64,000 nt of DNA, taken from NCBI GenBank assembly GCA_030525945.1, contig JAUNDT010000005.1, forward strand, positions 1-64,000, read 5' to 3'. Under the pieces are notes generated by a model that searched no databases, was not told the DNA's origin, and worked only from the letters and a program-made list of their open reading frames with translations. Origin of the DNA: Coriobacteriaceae bacterium (GTDB lineage Bacteria > Actinomycetota > Coriobacteriia > Coriobacteriales > Coriobacteriaceae). Position 1 is the first letter of the stretch; each line of letters opens with the position of its first letter. The position numbers and the translations under genes were made by a program. Below are positions 8,592 to 16,823 of this stretch, in pieces.

Positions 8592-9266
8592 CTACGCAAC
8601 TCCCAGCACGCGGGCCACCTCGAACATGGAGGAGCATGCCACATCGGCGGCATCATGCTCACCCGGCTGAGCGGCGCCCGTGTACACGCCCACGACGGGA
8701 GCGCCGCATGCCCGCGCGCCCTCGATATCGTTGAAGCGGTCGCCGATCATGACGGCATCCTGCGCGTCAGCGTCCATGAACGCAAGCGCGTCTCGTATGG
8801 AATCCGCCTTGGTCAAGCGATACGGCTCATGAAGCCCCATAACGCACTCGAACCGATGCGTCCACCCCAGGGCGTCGACCATGCGGCGCGCGCCATCTTC
8901 CTTGCGAGACGTGGCGATCGCGATTCGTCTACCCTCCTGCTCCAAGGCATCCAAAAGCTCGGGAACACCCGGAATGGGCGGATAATCGCTTGGCTGGACC
9001 TTCTTGTCGAACAACGCGCGGTAGGCGACGGTGAGCTCCTCCGCTATAGCTTGGGAGACCTGGAAGGTATCGCGGAATCCGGTGACGAGCGGAGGCCCGA
9101 TCAGCTTACGAAGGTCATCAGGCGAAGCCTCAATCCCCCGTTCCGCAAGAACGGCTTTCGCCGTGCGCATGACCGCCGCGCCGGTATCGGCCAGCGTGCC
9201 GTCAAAGTCAAACAGCACCACGGGTCGCTCGACCAGAGCGAATCGGCCGACGCAATCGATATTCAT
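8592..9266 (-). CDS. HAD-family phosphatase (phosphoglycolate phosphatase-like)
   Basis: A 224-residue haloacid-dehalogenase hydrolase. Motif I is FDFDGTLADTG (nucleophile Asp), motif II ATSRKEDG, and motif IV MIGDRFNDIEGA. An alpha-helical cap lies between motifs I and II, as in Gph/PGMB-type enzymes. The ATG at 9266 was preferred over 9284 because AAGGGA sits 6 nt upstream. It lies 70 nt upstream of pepV and may share its transcript. Substrate unknown. Confidence 0.85.
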   Translation of the reverse strand: MNIDCVGRFALVERPVVLFDFDGTLADTGAAVMRTAKAVLAERGIEASPDDLRKLIGPPLVTGFRDTFQVSQAIAEELTVAYRALFDKKVQPSDYPPIPGVPELLDALEQEGRRIAIATSRKEDGARRMVDALGWTHRFECVMGLHEPYRLTKADSIRDALAFMDADAQDAVMIGDRFNDIEGARACGAPVVGVYTGAAQPGEHDAADVACSSMFEVARVLGVA

Positions 9267-9309
9267 AGTCCATCCCTTCGACATAGTAGGTGGGCGGCAA
9301 ATATCAAAA

Positions 9310-9345
9310 CAAAAAGACCCCGACAGGCAGCGCCCATCGGGGTCT
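9310..9345 (-). terminator. rpsA terminator
   Basis: On the minus strand, arms AGACCCCGA / TCGGGGTCT (9337-9345 against 9315-9323) are followed by TTTTTGTTTT, immediately after the rpsA stop. A typical intrinsic terminator. Confidence 0.88.
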
Positions 9346-9383
9346 TGCTAAGAACCTATGGTTCGAGCACGGAAGCGCGAGAG

Positions 9384-10550
9384 TTACTCGGCGTCCTCAG
9401 CCTTCTCCTCGGTCTCGCCCTCGAGCGGGGTGACCTCGATCTCGATGCCGAGGGTCTCGGCAGCGGACTTCATGGAGAGGGAGATACGACGACGATCGAG
9501 GTCGATCTCCATGACCTTGACCTGGACCTTGGCGCCCACAGCGGTGACCTGGGCAGGCTGGTCGACGTGCTTGTTGGCCATCTCGGAGATGTGCACGAGG
9601 CCCTCGATGCCGTCACCGAGGTCAACGAACGCGCCGAAGGGCACGAGCTTGGTGACGGTGCCCTCGACGATAGCGCCCACGGGGTACTTCTTGACGAGCG
9701 CGCGCCACGGATCCTCGGTGGTCTGCTTGAGACCGAGGGAGATGCGCTCGCGGTTCAGATCGACGTCGAGCACCTCGACCTCGACCTCCTGGCCGACCTT
9801 GACGACCTCGGAGGGGTGGTTGACGTGGTTCCAAGAGAGCTCGGAGATGTGGATGAGGCCGTCGATGCCGCCCAGATCCACGAAGGCGCCGAAGTCCACG
9901 ATGGAGGAAACGGTGCCCTTGAGGCGCATGCCGCTCTTAAGCTTGGAGAGGATCTCGGAGCGCTCGGCCTTGCGGGACTCCTCGAGCACGACGCGGCGGG
10001 AGAGCACGACGTTGTTGCGGTTGCGATCCATCTCGATGACGCGAGCCTCGATGCGGGTGCCCATGTAGGAGGTGAGGTCCTTCACGCGGCGAAGGTCAAC
10101 GAGGGAGGCGGGCAGGAAGCCGCGCAGGCCGATGTCGAGGATGAGACCGCCCTTGACGACCTCGATAACCTCGCCCTCGACGTTCTCGCCGGCGTTGAAC
10201 TTCTCCTCGATGCGGTTCCAAGCACGCTCGTACTCGGCACGCTTCTTGGAGAGAACCAGACGGCCGTCCTTGTCCTCCTTCTGGAGAACCAGAGCCTCGA
10301 TGGAGTCGCCCAAGTTAACCAGGTCGGCGGGGTTGGCGTCCTTGCGGATGGACAGCTCGCGGACGGGAATGACGCCCTCGGACTTGAAGCCGATGTCAAC
10401 GAGAACCTCGTCGCGCTCGATCTTCACAACAGTGCCGTTAACCAGGTCGCCCTCATCGAAATCGGTGATGGAGTTGTCGATGAGGTTGTTCATCTCCTCG
10501 GTATCGACGTCGTCGAGGGAGAAGATGGACGAGTTCTGAATCTCACTCAA
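9384..10550 (-). CDS. rpsA: 30S ribosomal protein S1
   Basis: RNA-binding ribosomal protein of 388 residues with four S1 domains (about 30-100, 115-185, 200-272 and 285-357), the shorter actinobacterial/Firmicutes form. The third and fourth have the typical VDFGAFVDLGGIDGLIHISE and PFGAFVDLGDGIEGLVHISE signatures. Translation appears to start at TTG (10550): AAAGGGG lies about 8 nt upstream and there is no in-frame ATG or GTG nearby. An acidic tail (GETEEKAEDAE) ends the protein. Confidence 0.95.
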   Translation of the reverse strand: MSEIQNSSIFSLDDVDTEEMNNLIDNSITDFDEGDLVNGTVVKIERDEVLVDIGFKSEGVIPVRELSIRKDANPADLVNLGDSIEALVLQKEDKDGRLVLSKKRAEYERAWNRIEEKFNAGENVEGEVIEVVKGGLILDIGLRGFLPASLVDLRRVKDLTSYMGTRIEARVIEMDRNRNNVVLSRRVVLEESRKAERSEILSKLKSGMRLKGTVSSIVDFGAFVDLGGIDGLIHISELSWNHVNHPSEVVKVGQEVEVEVLDVDLNRERISLGLKQTTEDPWRALVKKYPVGAIVEGTVTKLVPFGAFVDLGDGIEGLVHISEMANKHVDQPAQVTAVGAKVQVKVMEIDLDRRRISLSMKSAAETLGIEIEVTPLEGETEEKAEDAE

Positions 10551-10782
10551 AGGTGGACCCCTTTCGAACTTACGGGGCCCCGATTACCTGACCTGCAGAT
10601 GCGCATGCACCGTTGGAACAATCTCGGGGGCCGACAGATACTAACGTGAACGATATACATTCACGAAACAGTAGATTACGTGGAAACTCGCTTGTTTTCA
10701 AGGCACGTTCTCGATTTTTTCATCAGCGGCATATTTTGTCCGCGAACGGTAGGTGGCCCGGGCGGAGATTCGTTAGAATGGG

Positions 10783-10804
10783 TGTATCGAAATCGATTCA
10801 ATTT
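10783..10804 (+). promoter_or_regulatory. Probable LacI-family operator (autoregulatory)
   Basis: Contains ATCGATTCAATT (10792-10803), an exact 12-nt match to two sites upstream of the PTS locus (19511-19522 and 19599-19610). The centre ATCGAT is palindromic, as in LacI-family operators. It lies 20 nt before the regulator start. Confidence 0.65.
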
Positions 10805-10822
10805 CCATCATCAGGAGCGCAT

Positions 10823-11818
10823 GTGTCCACCATTCAAGAAGTTGCCCAGCGTGCCGGCGTGTCGGCGGGCACCGTTTCGCGCTATTTGAACGGATACAAG
10901 CTCAAAGCCGCCAACGAGAAGCGCGTCGCCGAGGCCATCGACGAGCTCGGGTACCGCAGCAACTACCTGGCGCGCAGCCTGCGCTCGAATCGCAGCATGT
11001 CGATCGGCCTGCTCATTAACAACATGCTCAACCACTTTGCCACGAGCGTCGTGGCGCAGGTCGAACGTGAGATGGAGATCAACGACTACAACATCATCCT
11101 GTCCGGTTTTCGCGAGGACCGCGAGGTGTACGTCCGCAAGCTTGAGAACCTCATCGACCGCCGCGTCGACGGCCTGGTGCTCTTCGAGGCGATCGACGAC
11201 GAGCGCGGCCGCAAGCTCATCGAGCAATCCGGCATCCCCACGATCTCCGTGTCCAACCCCCTGCCCTACCCGCAGGTCGACAACATGCTCGCCGCCAACC
11301 GCAAGAGCTGCCGCATGGTCACGCGGCGCATGATCGACGCTGGTCACACGCGCATCGGCGTGCTGGCCGCCACGCAGCGCGAATACGTCTCCCGCGAGCG
11401 CCTGGCCGGCGTACTTGAGGCGTTCGACGATGCCGGCCTCGCGCGCGACAACGCCGTGGTGCGCATTGGCGACTACGACCGCGAGAGCGGCTATCGCGAC
11501 ATGATGGCCCTCGTGTTGGAGGACAAGGTCGACACGGTATTCGCCCTCAACTACGGGCGCGGCCAGGGAGCCCAGCAAGCCCTGGCGGAGCTGGGCGTGC
11601 GCATTGGCGAAGACATTTCCTTTGCGTGCTACGACTACCTGGACACCAAGACGTACTTCCACCCGAGCATCACGACGGTGTGCCCCCCGTCGCTGGAGAT
11701 CGGCACGATGGCCGCGCGCGAGATCCTCGCCATGATCAACGAGGACCGGCTCGGCAGCGGCAAAACCACCTACACCGACGAGGACATTGCCTGGCTCCCC
11801 TCGATCATCGGGCTGTAG
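10823..11818 (+). CDS. LacI-family transcriptional regulator
   Basis: A 331-residue DNA-binding repressor. The N-terminus is a LacI helix-turn-helix (STIQEVAQRAGVSAGTVSRY), followed by the hinge helix (NYLARSLRSNRS) and a periplasmic-binding-protein-like effector domain (SIGLLINNMLNHF to the end). The GTG start at 10823 has AGGAG 7 nt upstream. It converges with the PTS locus that ends at 12149, and shared upstream motifs suggest it controls that locus and itself. The effector is probably a phosphorylated beta-glucoside; that is an inference. Confidence 0.92.
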   Translation: MSTIQEVAQRAGVSAGTVSRYLNGYKLKAANEKRVAEAIDELGYRSNYLARSLRSNRSMSIGLLINNMLNHFATSVVAQVEREMEINDYNIILSGFREDREVYVRKLENLIDRRVDGLVLFEAIDDERGRKLIEQSGIPTISVSNPLPYPQVDNMLAANRKSCRMVTRRMIDAGHTRIGVLAATQREYVSRERLAGVLEAFDDAGLARDNAVVRIGDYDRESGYRDMMALVLEDKVDTVFALNYGRGQGAQQALAELGVRIGEDISFACYDYLDTKTYFHPSITTVCPPSLEIGTMAAREILAMINEDRLGSGKTTYTDEDIAWLPSIIGL

Positions 11819-11846
11819 CGAGCCTCGCTGCCGCGTCACCGTTCCC

Positions 11847-11937
11847 GCGCCGCATCGCCGCTGCAGCCGCATCGCCGCGCCACATTGCCACTGCAGCCGC
11901 ATCGGCCCCCGCGCCGCATCGCCGCTGCAGCCACATG
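11847..11937. repeat. Three-copy degenerate direct repeat
   Basis: Three units of about 28 nt (11847-11874, 11877-11904, 11911-11937) share GCGCCgCATcGCCgCTGCAG. It follows directly on the lacI gene in the gene-free stretch 11819-12148, which otherwise holds a palindrome and the EIIA terminator. Confidence 0.7.
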
Positions 11938-12006
11938 TTCCGACCGTTGATTTTGGACATACAGAGGCGTTTTCGGCGGCTGTATGTCCAAAATCAACGG
12001 TCGGAA
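11938..12006. repeat. GGACATACAG palindrome (copy 1)
   Basis: Perfect 27-bp arms (11938-11964 and 11980-12006) with a 15-nt loop. The inner part TTTTGGACATACAG is shared with copies at 31484-31544 and 32949-33004. It lies between the converging lacI and EIIA genes. Confidence 0.88.
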
Positions 12007-12052
12007 TTAGGCGGTCTCCCGGACGAAGCGCGAACAAAGCGGCTACCCGAAT

Positions 12053-12092
12053 AAAAAAGGCGAGCGCACACCCCAACGGGCATGCGCTCGCC
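12053..12092 (-). terminator. Terminator of the PTS locus
   Basis: On the minus strand, arms GGCGAGCGCA (12083-12092) and TGCGCTCGCC (12059-12068) are followed by TTTTTT. Located 57 nt after the EIIA stop. Confidence 0.92.
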
Positions 12093-12148
12093 TTCAGGCG
12101 ACATGGCTTGGCAACCTTACGCAGCCGCGACCTTATGCACTCGCGACT

Positions 12149-12466
12149 TTACGCGTTCTTCTTGGCCAGGGCGATGAACTTGCCGGCCAAGATCTTGAAG
12201 GTCTCGGCGCTCATGAGCTGGTCCTCGGCGTGAATTAGGATGATGCTCGGCTCGATGTGCTCGCCGCCGGCCTCCTGGCTGATCATCTCGCCGTGCTTGG
12301 CGTGGCCGTTCAGGAAGAACTGCTCACCCTCGGCAACGCGCGCCTCGGCCTCCTCGATCTTGCCCTCGCCGGCCAGGTCGATGGCCTCGATAAAGCAGCT
12401 GCGGGCCGTGCCCACGTTTGCGATGATCTCAAAGCAGGCCATTTCCATGCTGTTCATATCGTCCAT
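12149..12466 (-). CDS. PTS lactose/cellobiose-family EIIA
   Basis: Phosphotransferase component IIA, 105 residues and all-helical. The phosphorylated His is in SIILIHAEDQLM (His79). It receives phosphate from HPr and passes it to the separate EIIB (16327-16632) for uptake through EIIC. The ATG at 12466 has GAGGAG 7 nt upstream inside the end of the preceding gene; the two genes are 2 nt apart. It is the last gene of the locus, followed by a strong terminator. Confidence 0.93.
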   Translation of the reverse strand: MDDMNSMEMACFEIIANVGTARSCFIEAIDLAGEGKIEEAEARVAEGEQFFLNGHAKHGEMISQEAGGEHIEPSIILIHAEDQLMSAETFKILAGKFIALAKKNA

Positions 12467-12468
12467 GG

Positions 12469-12969
12469 TTACTCCTCGTTCTTGGATTCGGCGGTGTTCG
12501 CCACCTCGCCGGTCTCGATGTCCGAGCCCGGATTCTGCTTGATATAGGCCTCCATATCGCGGAAGCGGCGCTTGATCTTGCGCTTGGCGGACGGCCCGTA
12601 AAAGAAGCCTACCAGCTTACCGTTCAGGTCGTTCAAGGTCTTATCGCCCGCGTACCCCTCCTCGTAGGTCAGCGTGAAGGCGCGCTCCCCCGCCACCGGC
12701 TCGAGCTCGTAGCGCACGGTGTTCTCGCCCTTGGACGAGATGATGCTCGCGGCGTAGAGGCGCGGGGGCTCGAACTCCGTGATCTTGGTGGTCACATGCT
12801 GGGCGCCGCCGATTTTGGCATTCAGCGACTTTTGATACGTGAACCCGGCCTTGAGCTTTTTGACGGGGATCTTCTTTCCGCGTGCCTGCTCGGCGTCGTA
12901 GAGCACGGAGCGGGTGATGGCGGCGAAGAAATCCTCTGCCGACACGTTAAGCTTGACCTGAACTTTCAT
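12469..12969 (-). CDS. DUF3284 domain protein
   Basis: A 166-residue protein of the DUF3284 family, which is typically found beside beta-glucoside PTS genes; function unknown. The sequence starts KVQVKLNVSAEDFF and has an alternating strand pattern resembling an SRPBCC-like fold in its first ~130 residues, then a basic stretch (AKRKIKRRFRDME) and an acidic tail. The ATG at 12969 has AAGGAA upstream. It is tightly coupled to EIIA. A regulatory or accessory role in the PTS is only a guess from neighbourhood. Confidence 0.75.
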   Translation of the reverse strand: MKVQVKLNVSAEDFFAAITRSVLYDAEQARGKKIPVKKLKAGFTYQKSLNAKIGGAQHVTTKITEFEPPRLYAASIISSKGENTVRYELEPVAGERAFTLTYEEGYAGDKTLNDLNGKLVGFFYGPSAKRKIKRRFRDMEAYIKQNPGSDIETGEVANTAESKNEE

Positions 12970-13107
12970 GTGCTTCCTTTCAGCCGTCCGACCACGCGGA
13001 CATCCAGGGCCACCACCCGCGTCGTGGGGGCGCGGGGGCATCGTGGAGCCAAACCGCAGCCCCGCACAACGCAAGGGGCGACCCCGAAAGACTCGGATGG
13101 CCCCGGC

Positions 13108-14490
13108 TTAGAACCCGTGGTTCTCGGCGAGTTCCTTGTACCAGCGGCCGCTCTTCTTGATGCGGCGCTCCTGCGTCTCAAGGTCGAGCTCCACCAGGCC
13201 GTAGCGGTTCTTATAGGCGTTCAGCCAGCTCCAGCAATCGATGAACGTCCACAGATGATACCCGATGCAGTTGGAGCCCTCGTCGATGCCGCGGGCGAGC
13301 TCGGTCAGGTGCTCCTTGATGAAGTCGATGCGGTAATCGTCGGCGATGGTGCCGTCCGGCCCGCGGAACTTCTCCTCACCCTCGACGCCCATGCCGTTCT
13401 CGGACACGATCCACTCGATGTTGCCGTAGTTGTCGCGCAGGTTGATGGCGATGTCGTACAGTGCGTGCGGGTAGATCTCCCAGCCGCGGTGCGGGTTCAT
13501 GCGGCGGCCGGGCATGGCGTACACGTCGTAGTAGTACGTGGGCATGAACGGGGCCTCGGGGTTGGGCAGGCTCGCACGGGCGCACACGCGCAGGGGCTGG
13601 TAGAAGTTCACGCCCAGGTAGTCCACGGTATTGTCGCGGATCACGGCGAGGTCCTCCTCGGCAACCTTTGGCATGAGACCGTGCTTCTCGATGAGCTCGA
13701 CCAGCTCGGGGTCGTAGGTGCCCTTCACGCTCGGGTCGAGGAAGCTCTTGTTGGCGAAGAGCTCGGCGATGTGGGCGGCGCGCACGTCGGCGGGGTTGTC
13801 GGAGCGCGGGTAAGCCGGGGTAAGGTTCAAAACGATGCCGATCTTGGCGTCGGGCAGGACCTCGTGGCAGGCGCGCACGGCAAGGGCGCTTGCGAGCGCC
13901 GTGTGATAGGCGACCTGAGCGGCGGCCGCGGGGTCGACCTTGCACGGGTAGTGGTACTGCTGTAGGTAGCCGCACTCCACGTGCACGATGGGCTCGTTGA
14001 AGGTGTACCAGCGCTTGACCACGTCGCCGAACAGGTCGAACGCGATGCGGGCGTAGCGTTCGTACAGGTCGACGACCTCACGGCTCTCCCAGCCGCCGCG
14101 CTCCTGCAGCTTAGCGGGCATGTCGAAGTGGAACAGGTTCACGAACGGCTCGATGCCCTCGGCGCGCAGCGTGCAAAACACGTTGCGGTAGAACTCGACG
14201 GCCTCCGCGTTCGGTTCGCCTTCCGGATCGGGCAGCAGGCGCGACCAGCTGATGGAGGTGCGGAAGGAATTCTGGCCCGTGGCGTGGAGCAGCTCGATGT
14301 CCTCGCGCCAGTGCTCAAAGAACGTCGAGGTCGTGGCGGGGCCCACGCCACCGTGGAACTTATAGGGCTCCTGCTCGAACCACAGGTCCCAGATATCGGC
14401 GGCCTTATGCTCCGGACCGTGGGCGCCCTCGGCCTGAGTCGAGCTGGTGGCGCTACCAAAATAGAAGTCCTGGGGGAACTTCACATCCAT
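13108..14490 (-). CDS. GH1 6-phospho-beta-glucosidase
   Basis: Cytosolic glycoside hydrolase of 460 residues. Catalytic acid/base TFNEP (Glu166) and nucleophile SENG (Glu364) are present. The C-terminal ERRIKKSGRWYKE matches the phosphate-binding region of family-1 enzymes that take 6-phospho sugars. It would cleave beta-glucosides phosphorylated on import by the PTS of this locus. The ATG at 14490 follows AGAGG and lies 4 nt after the small membrane gene. A second, unrelated phospho-glucosidase (GH4) is encoded at 16824-18143. Confidence 0.93.
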   Translation of the reverse strand: MDVKFPQDFYFGSATSSTQAEGAHGPEHKAADIWDLWFEQEPYKFHGGVGPATTSTFFEHWREDIELLHATGQNSFRTSISWSRLLPDPEGEPNAEAVEFYRNVFCTLRAEGIEPFVNLFHFDMPAKLQERGGWESREVVDLYERYARIAFDLFGDVVKRWYTFNEPIVHVECGYLQQYHYPCKVDPAAAAQVAYHTALASALAVRACHEVLPDAKIGIVLNLTPAYPRSDNPADVRAAHIAELFANKSFLDPSVKGTYDPELVELIEKHGLMPKVAEEDLAVIRDNTVDYLGVNFYQPLRVCARASLPNPEAPFMPTYYYDVYAMPGRRMNPHRGWEIYPHALYDIAINLRDNYGNIEWIVSENGMGVEGEEKFRGPDGTIADDYRIDFIKEHLTELARGIDEGSNCIGYHLWTFIDCWSWLNAYKNRYGLVELDLETQERRIKKSGRWYKELAENHGF

Positions 14491-14494
14491 GGTC

Positions 14495-14671
14495 TTACCT
14501 CTTCTTTCTGGTAACGAACAGGTAGATGCCGCTCACGATGACAATGAGCACGCCGCCGAACAGCAAGCCGATGCTCATCGTCGAGCCGGACGCCGCGCCG
14601 AAGTTGGACATCACGATAAAGAACAACCCGACGCCCAACATAAAGACGGCCCAAGGCGACTTGAAACCCAT
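14495..14671 (-). CDS. Small two-helix membrane protein in the PTS locus
   Basis: About 58 residues with two hydrophobic stretches (WAVFMLGVGLFFIVM and IGLLFGGVLIVIVSGIYLF) and a basic end VTRKKR; unknown function. Start uncertain: the ATG at 14671 has AGG 8 nt upstream, while a GTG at 14680 has AAAGG 4 nt upstream. It ends 4 nt before the GH1 start, so the two are co-translated. Its place in the locus suggests a partner of EIIC, but nothing in the sequence shows this. Confidence 0.65.
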   Translation of the reverse strand: MGFKSPWAVFMLGVGLFFIVMSNFGAASGSTMSIGLLFGGVLIVIVSGIYLFVTRKKR

Positions 14672-14691
14672 GAGTGGCACCTAACCTTTCT

Positions 14692-14727
14692 AAAAAGCCG
14701 CCGGCACGTTTGCGAACCACCGGCGGC
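14692..14727 (-). terminator. Intrinsic terminator after EIIC
   Basis: On the minus strand, GCCGCCGG (14720-14727) pairs with CCGGCGGC (14697-14704), followed by TTTTT. It lies inside the PTS locus between EIIC and the small membrane gene. A second hairpin (GGAGCCTCGC, 14736-14745 against 14761-14770) sits beside it. Downstream genes therefore depend on read-through or another promoter. Confidence 0.8.
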
Positions 14728-14812
14728 CGATTCATGGAGCCTCGCCAACGCTGCTGCCCAGCGAGGCTCCCTTTCATGCGCTCAAGAGCGCGGCGAGTAG
14801 CAGATCTTGTGC

Positions 14813-16237
14813 CTACGCGGCCTGAGCCTGCTGCTTCTCCTGCTCCTTGTTCGCCATGATGACGAAGGGCAGGTAGATGACGACCGAGATGGCCAGATTC
14901 AGCAGGGCCACGAGAGCGGCCATGATGTTGCCGCCAGTGGCGAAGAAGGCGTACAGGCCGGCGGGCATAATCCACGGCACCTGGATGTAGACGGGCGGGA
15001 TGATGCCGGCGTAGGTGAAGCCGAGGGCAATCGCAGAGGTGATGACCGGAACGAGGATCCACGGGATGAAGTAGATCGGGTTCAGCACGATGGGCATACC
15101 GAAGATGACGGGCTCGTTGATGTTGAAGATGCCCATGGGGCCGGCGATCTTGGCGATGGTCTTGGAATCCTCGCGCTTGGAGAAGAACAGGATCGCGATG
15201 ATCAGGCCGAGGGTGAGGCCGGAGCCGCCCATCATAGTGAAGGCGTCAAACGAGCCGCGGGTCCACATGTAGGGCATCTGGGAGATGTCGCCGGTGGCGT
15301 TCCACACGGAGAGGTTCTCGAGCAGGGCCGGGGTGTACACGCCCTCGATGATGGGGGCGAGGACGTTCATGCCGTGGATGCCGAAGAACCAGAAGAGCTG
15401 GATCAGGAACTGAACGAGCAGGACAGAGAAGAAGCCGGAGGACATGCCGAGCAGCGGGCGCTGGATGAACTCGGAGATGAGGTCGTTGGGGTACGCACCG
15501 GACACGACGACGCAAATCTGGGTGACCACGGCGGAGGCGAAGATGGCCAGCACGCCGGGGATCATGGCCACGAAGGCGGAGTTGACCGCGGGCGGGACGG
15601 AGTCGGGCAGCTTGATGGTGAGCTTGGCCTGGATGAGCTTGATGTAGATCATCGAGCAGGCGAGGCCGAAGATGAGCGCGGTGAACAGGCCGGTCGCGCT
15701 CGTGAGCACCGTCGAGATCATGCTCGAGCCGGTCACGCTCATGGTAACCGCGCCCGCGTCCGTGACGGTGAGGCCCGTGAGGCCCGCGGCCTCGAGCGCC
15801 TTCACCGCGTCGGCGCCGACGCCGGGCAGGGTGTAGGCGAACTCGGGGGCGAAGTTCATGGTGGCGACAACGGCCGCCAGGGACACGGCGCCGCCGGAGA
15901 TCGGCGAGACGTCGTACGCCTTGCAGAGCTGGTAGCCCAGGGTGAAGGCGAAGCACAGCGCCAGAATGGAGATGGTGCCGTTAAAGACGTTGACGTTCAC
16001 GTTGATGAGCTGGGTGCAAGCCTCGGTAAAGGCATTGCCCGCACCCCACCAGGTGTTGGGCAGGTCGCGGAAGAACACGTTGAGCAACGTGGCGACGGAG
16101 CCGGCCATGGTAACGGGCATGATGGAGATGAACGCGTCGCGAATAGCGACGAGGTGACGCTGATTGCCGATCTTCTGGGCAACCGGCATGAAGTTCTTCT
16201 CCATCCAGTTCATAAAGCCATCCAAGGGAGTAGCCAT
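14813..16237 (-). CDS. PTS cellobiose-family EIIC permease
   Basis: Sugar-translocating membrane subunit, 474 residues with about ten hydrophobic segments. Features of the lactose/cellobiose EIIC family are visible: the N-terminal soluble helix (MNWMEKNFMPVAQKIG), the re-entrant loop and the FNINEPVIFGMPIVLNP signature (NEP motif, about 395-410). The ATG at 16237 has AAGGAGA upstream. It works with separate EIIB and EIIA; specificity is probably cellobiose or related beta-glucosides. Confidence 0.94.
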   Translation of the reverse strand: MATPLDGFMNWMEKNFMPVAQKIGNQRHLVAIRDAFISIMPVTMAGSVATLLNVFFRDLPNTWWGAGNAFTEACTQLINVNVNVFNGTISILALCFAFTLGYQLCKAYDVSPISGGAVSLAAVVATMNFAPEFAYTLPGVGADAVKALEAAGLTGLTVTDAGAVTMSVTGSSMISTVLTSATGLFTALIFGLACSMIYIKLIQAKLTIKLPDSVPPAVNSAFVAMIPGVLAIFASAVVTQICVVVSGAYPNDLISEFIQRPLLGMSSGFFSVLLVQFLIQLFWFFGIHGMNVLAPIIEGVYTPALLENLSVWNATGDISQMPYMWTRGSFDAFTMMGGSGLTLGLIIAILFFSKREDSKTIAKIAGPMGIFNINEPVIFGMPIVLNPIYFIPWILVPVITSAIALGFTYAGIIPPVYIQVPWIMPAGLYAFFATGGNIMAALVALLNLAISVVIYLPFVIMANKEQEKQQAQAA

Positions 16238-16326
16238 TGCAATCTCTCCTTATATATGGGGGTGATGAGTACTACAGCGGATGCGCATGCGCGCGAGGTG
16301 CCGAGCGGTTGGCTCGGCGAGGGACC

Positions 16327-16632
16327 TTACTCGTGGCCGATCAGCTTGATGGCCTGGTCGAGGACCTTGGGGGCGTCCATCATGCCGTACGCCATCATGT
16401 CGATGACGTCGACAGGCGTGGTGCCGGCGACCGCGCGGATCTTGTCGAGCAGGAAACGAACCTGCGGGCCAAGCAGGATGACGTCGGCCTTGGCGGCGTT
16501 CGCCTCGGCCTCGGCCTCCGGCACGGCCCAGATGGTCGCCTCGATGCCACGCTCATCGGCGTTGCTCTGCATCTTGGAAACCATCATGCTCGTTGACATA
16601 CCGGCGGAGCAGCACAGCAAAATGTTGACCAT
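16327..16632 (-). CDS. PTS lactose/cellobiose-family EIIB
   Basis: 101-residue phosphocarrier. The active-site loop CCSAGMSTS near the N-terminus carries the phosphorylated Cys (Cys8). The rest follows the small EIIB-cellobiose fold (ILLGPQVRFLLDKI). The ATG at 16632 has a very strong GGAAGGAGGAG site. It is 89 nt upstream of EIIC. Confidence 0.94.
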   Translation of the reverse strand: MVNILLCCSAGMSTSMMVSKMQSNADERGIEATIWAVPEAEAEANAAKADVILLGPQVRFLLDKIRAVAGTTPVDVIDMMAYGMMDAPKVLDQAIKLIGHE

Positions 16633-16701
16633 GAGCTCTCCTCCTTCCCTTCTCCCGGACCATCCGGGAACGTAGTGACGCGTCGTTATCGAACGCGCAA
16701 T

Positions 16702-16808
16702 ATTCTCATCACCCCACATGCGATGATACGCCGTTGGGTGAGAATACCCGAGTGGGTTTTGAGCTTTGGGGCCGCAGGTAAGGGGGACGGGCTGCGGCCC
16801 CGGGGCTC
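16702..16808. other. Two inverted repeats between GH4 and EIIB
   Basis: ATTCTCAtCACCC at 16702-16714 faces GGGTGAGAAT at 16736-16745. Separately, a GC-rich hairpin pairs 16768-16776 (GGGGCCGCA) with 16793-16801 and can extend through GAGC/GCTC. The second has no T-run, so it is more likely an mRNA processing or stability element than a terminator. The first could be an operator or the stem of a leader. Confidence 0.45.
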
Positions 16809-16823
16809 AAGGGGCGCCCCGCG

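Noticed and set aside
10572..10633. Autoregulatory hairpin in the rpsA leader
   Set aside because: Pairing between the GGGGCCCCGA and TCGGGGGCC segments is imperfect and not convincing by eye.
11787..12233. Plus-strand reading frames after lacI
   Set aside because: Made of tandem-repeat and palindrome sequence; they overlap the EIIA terminator.
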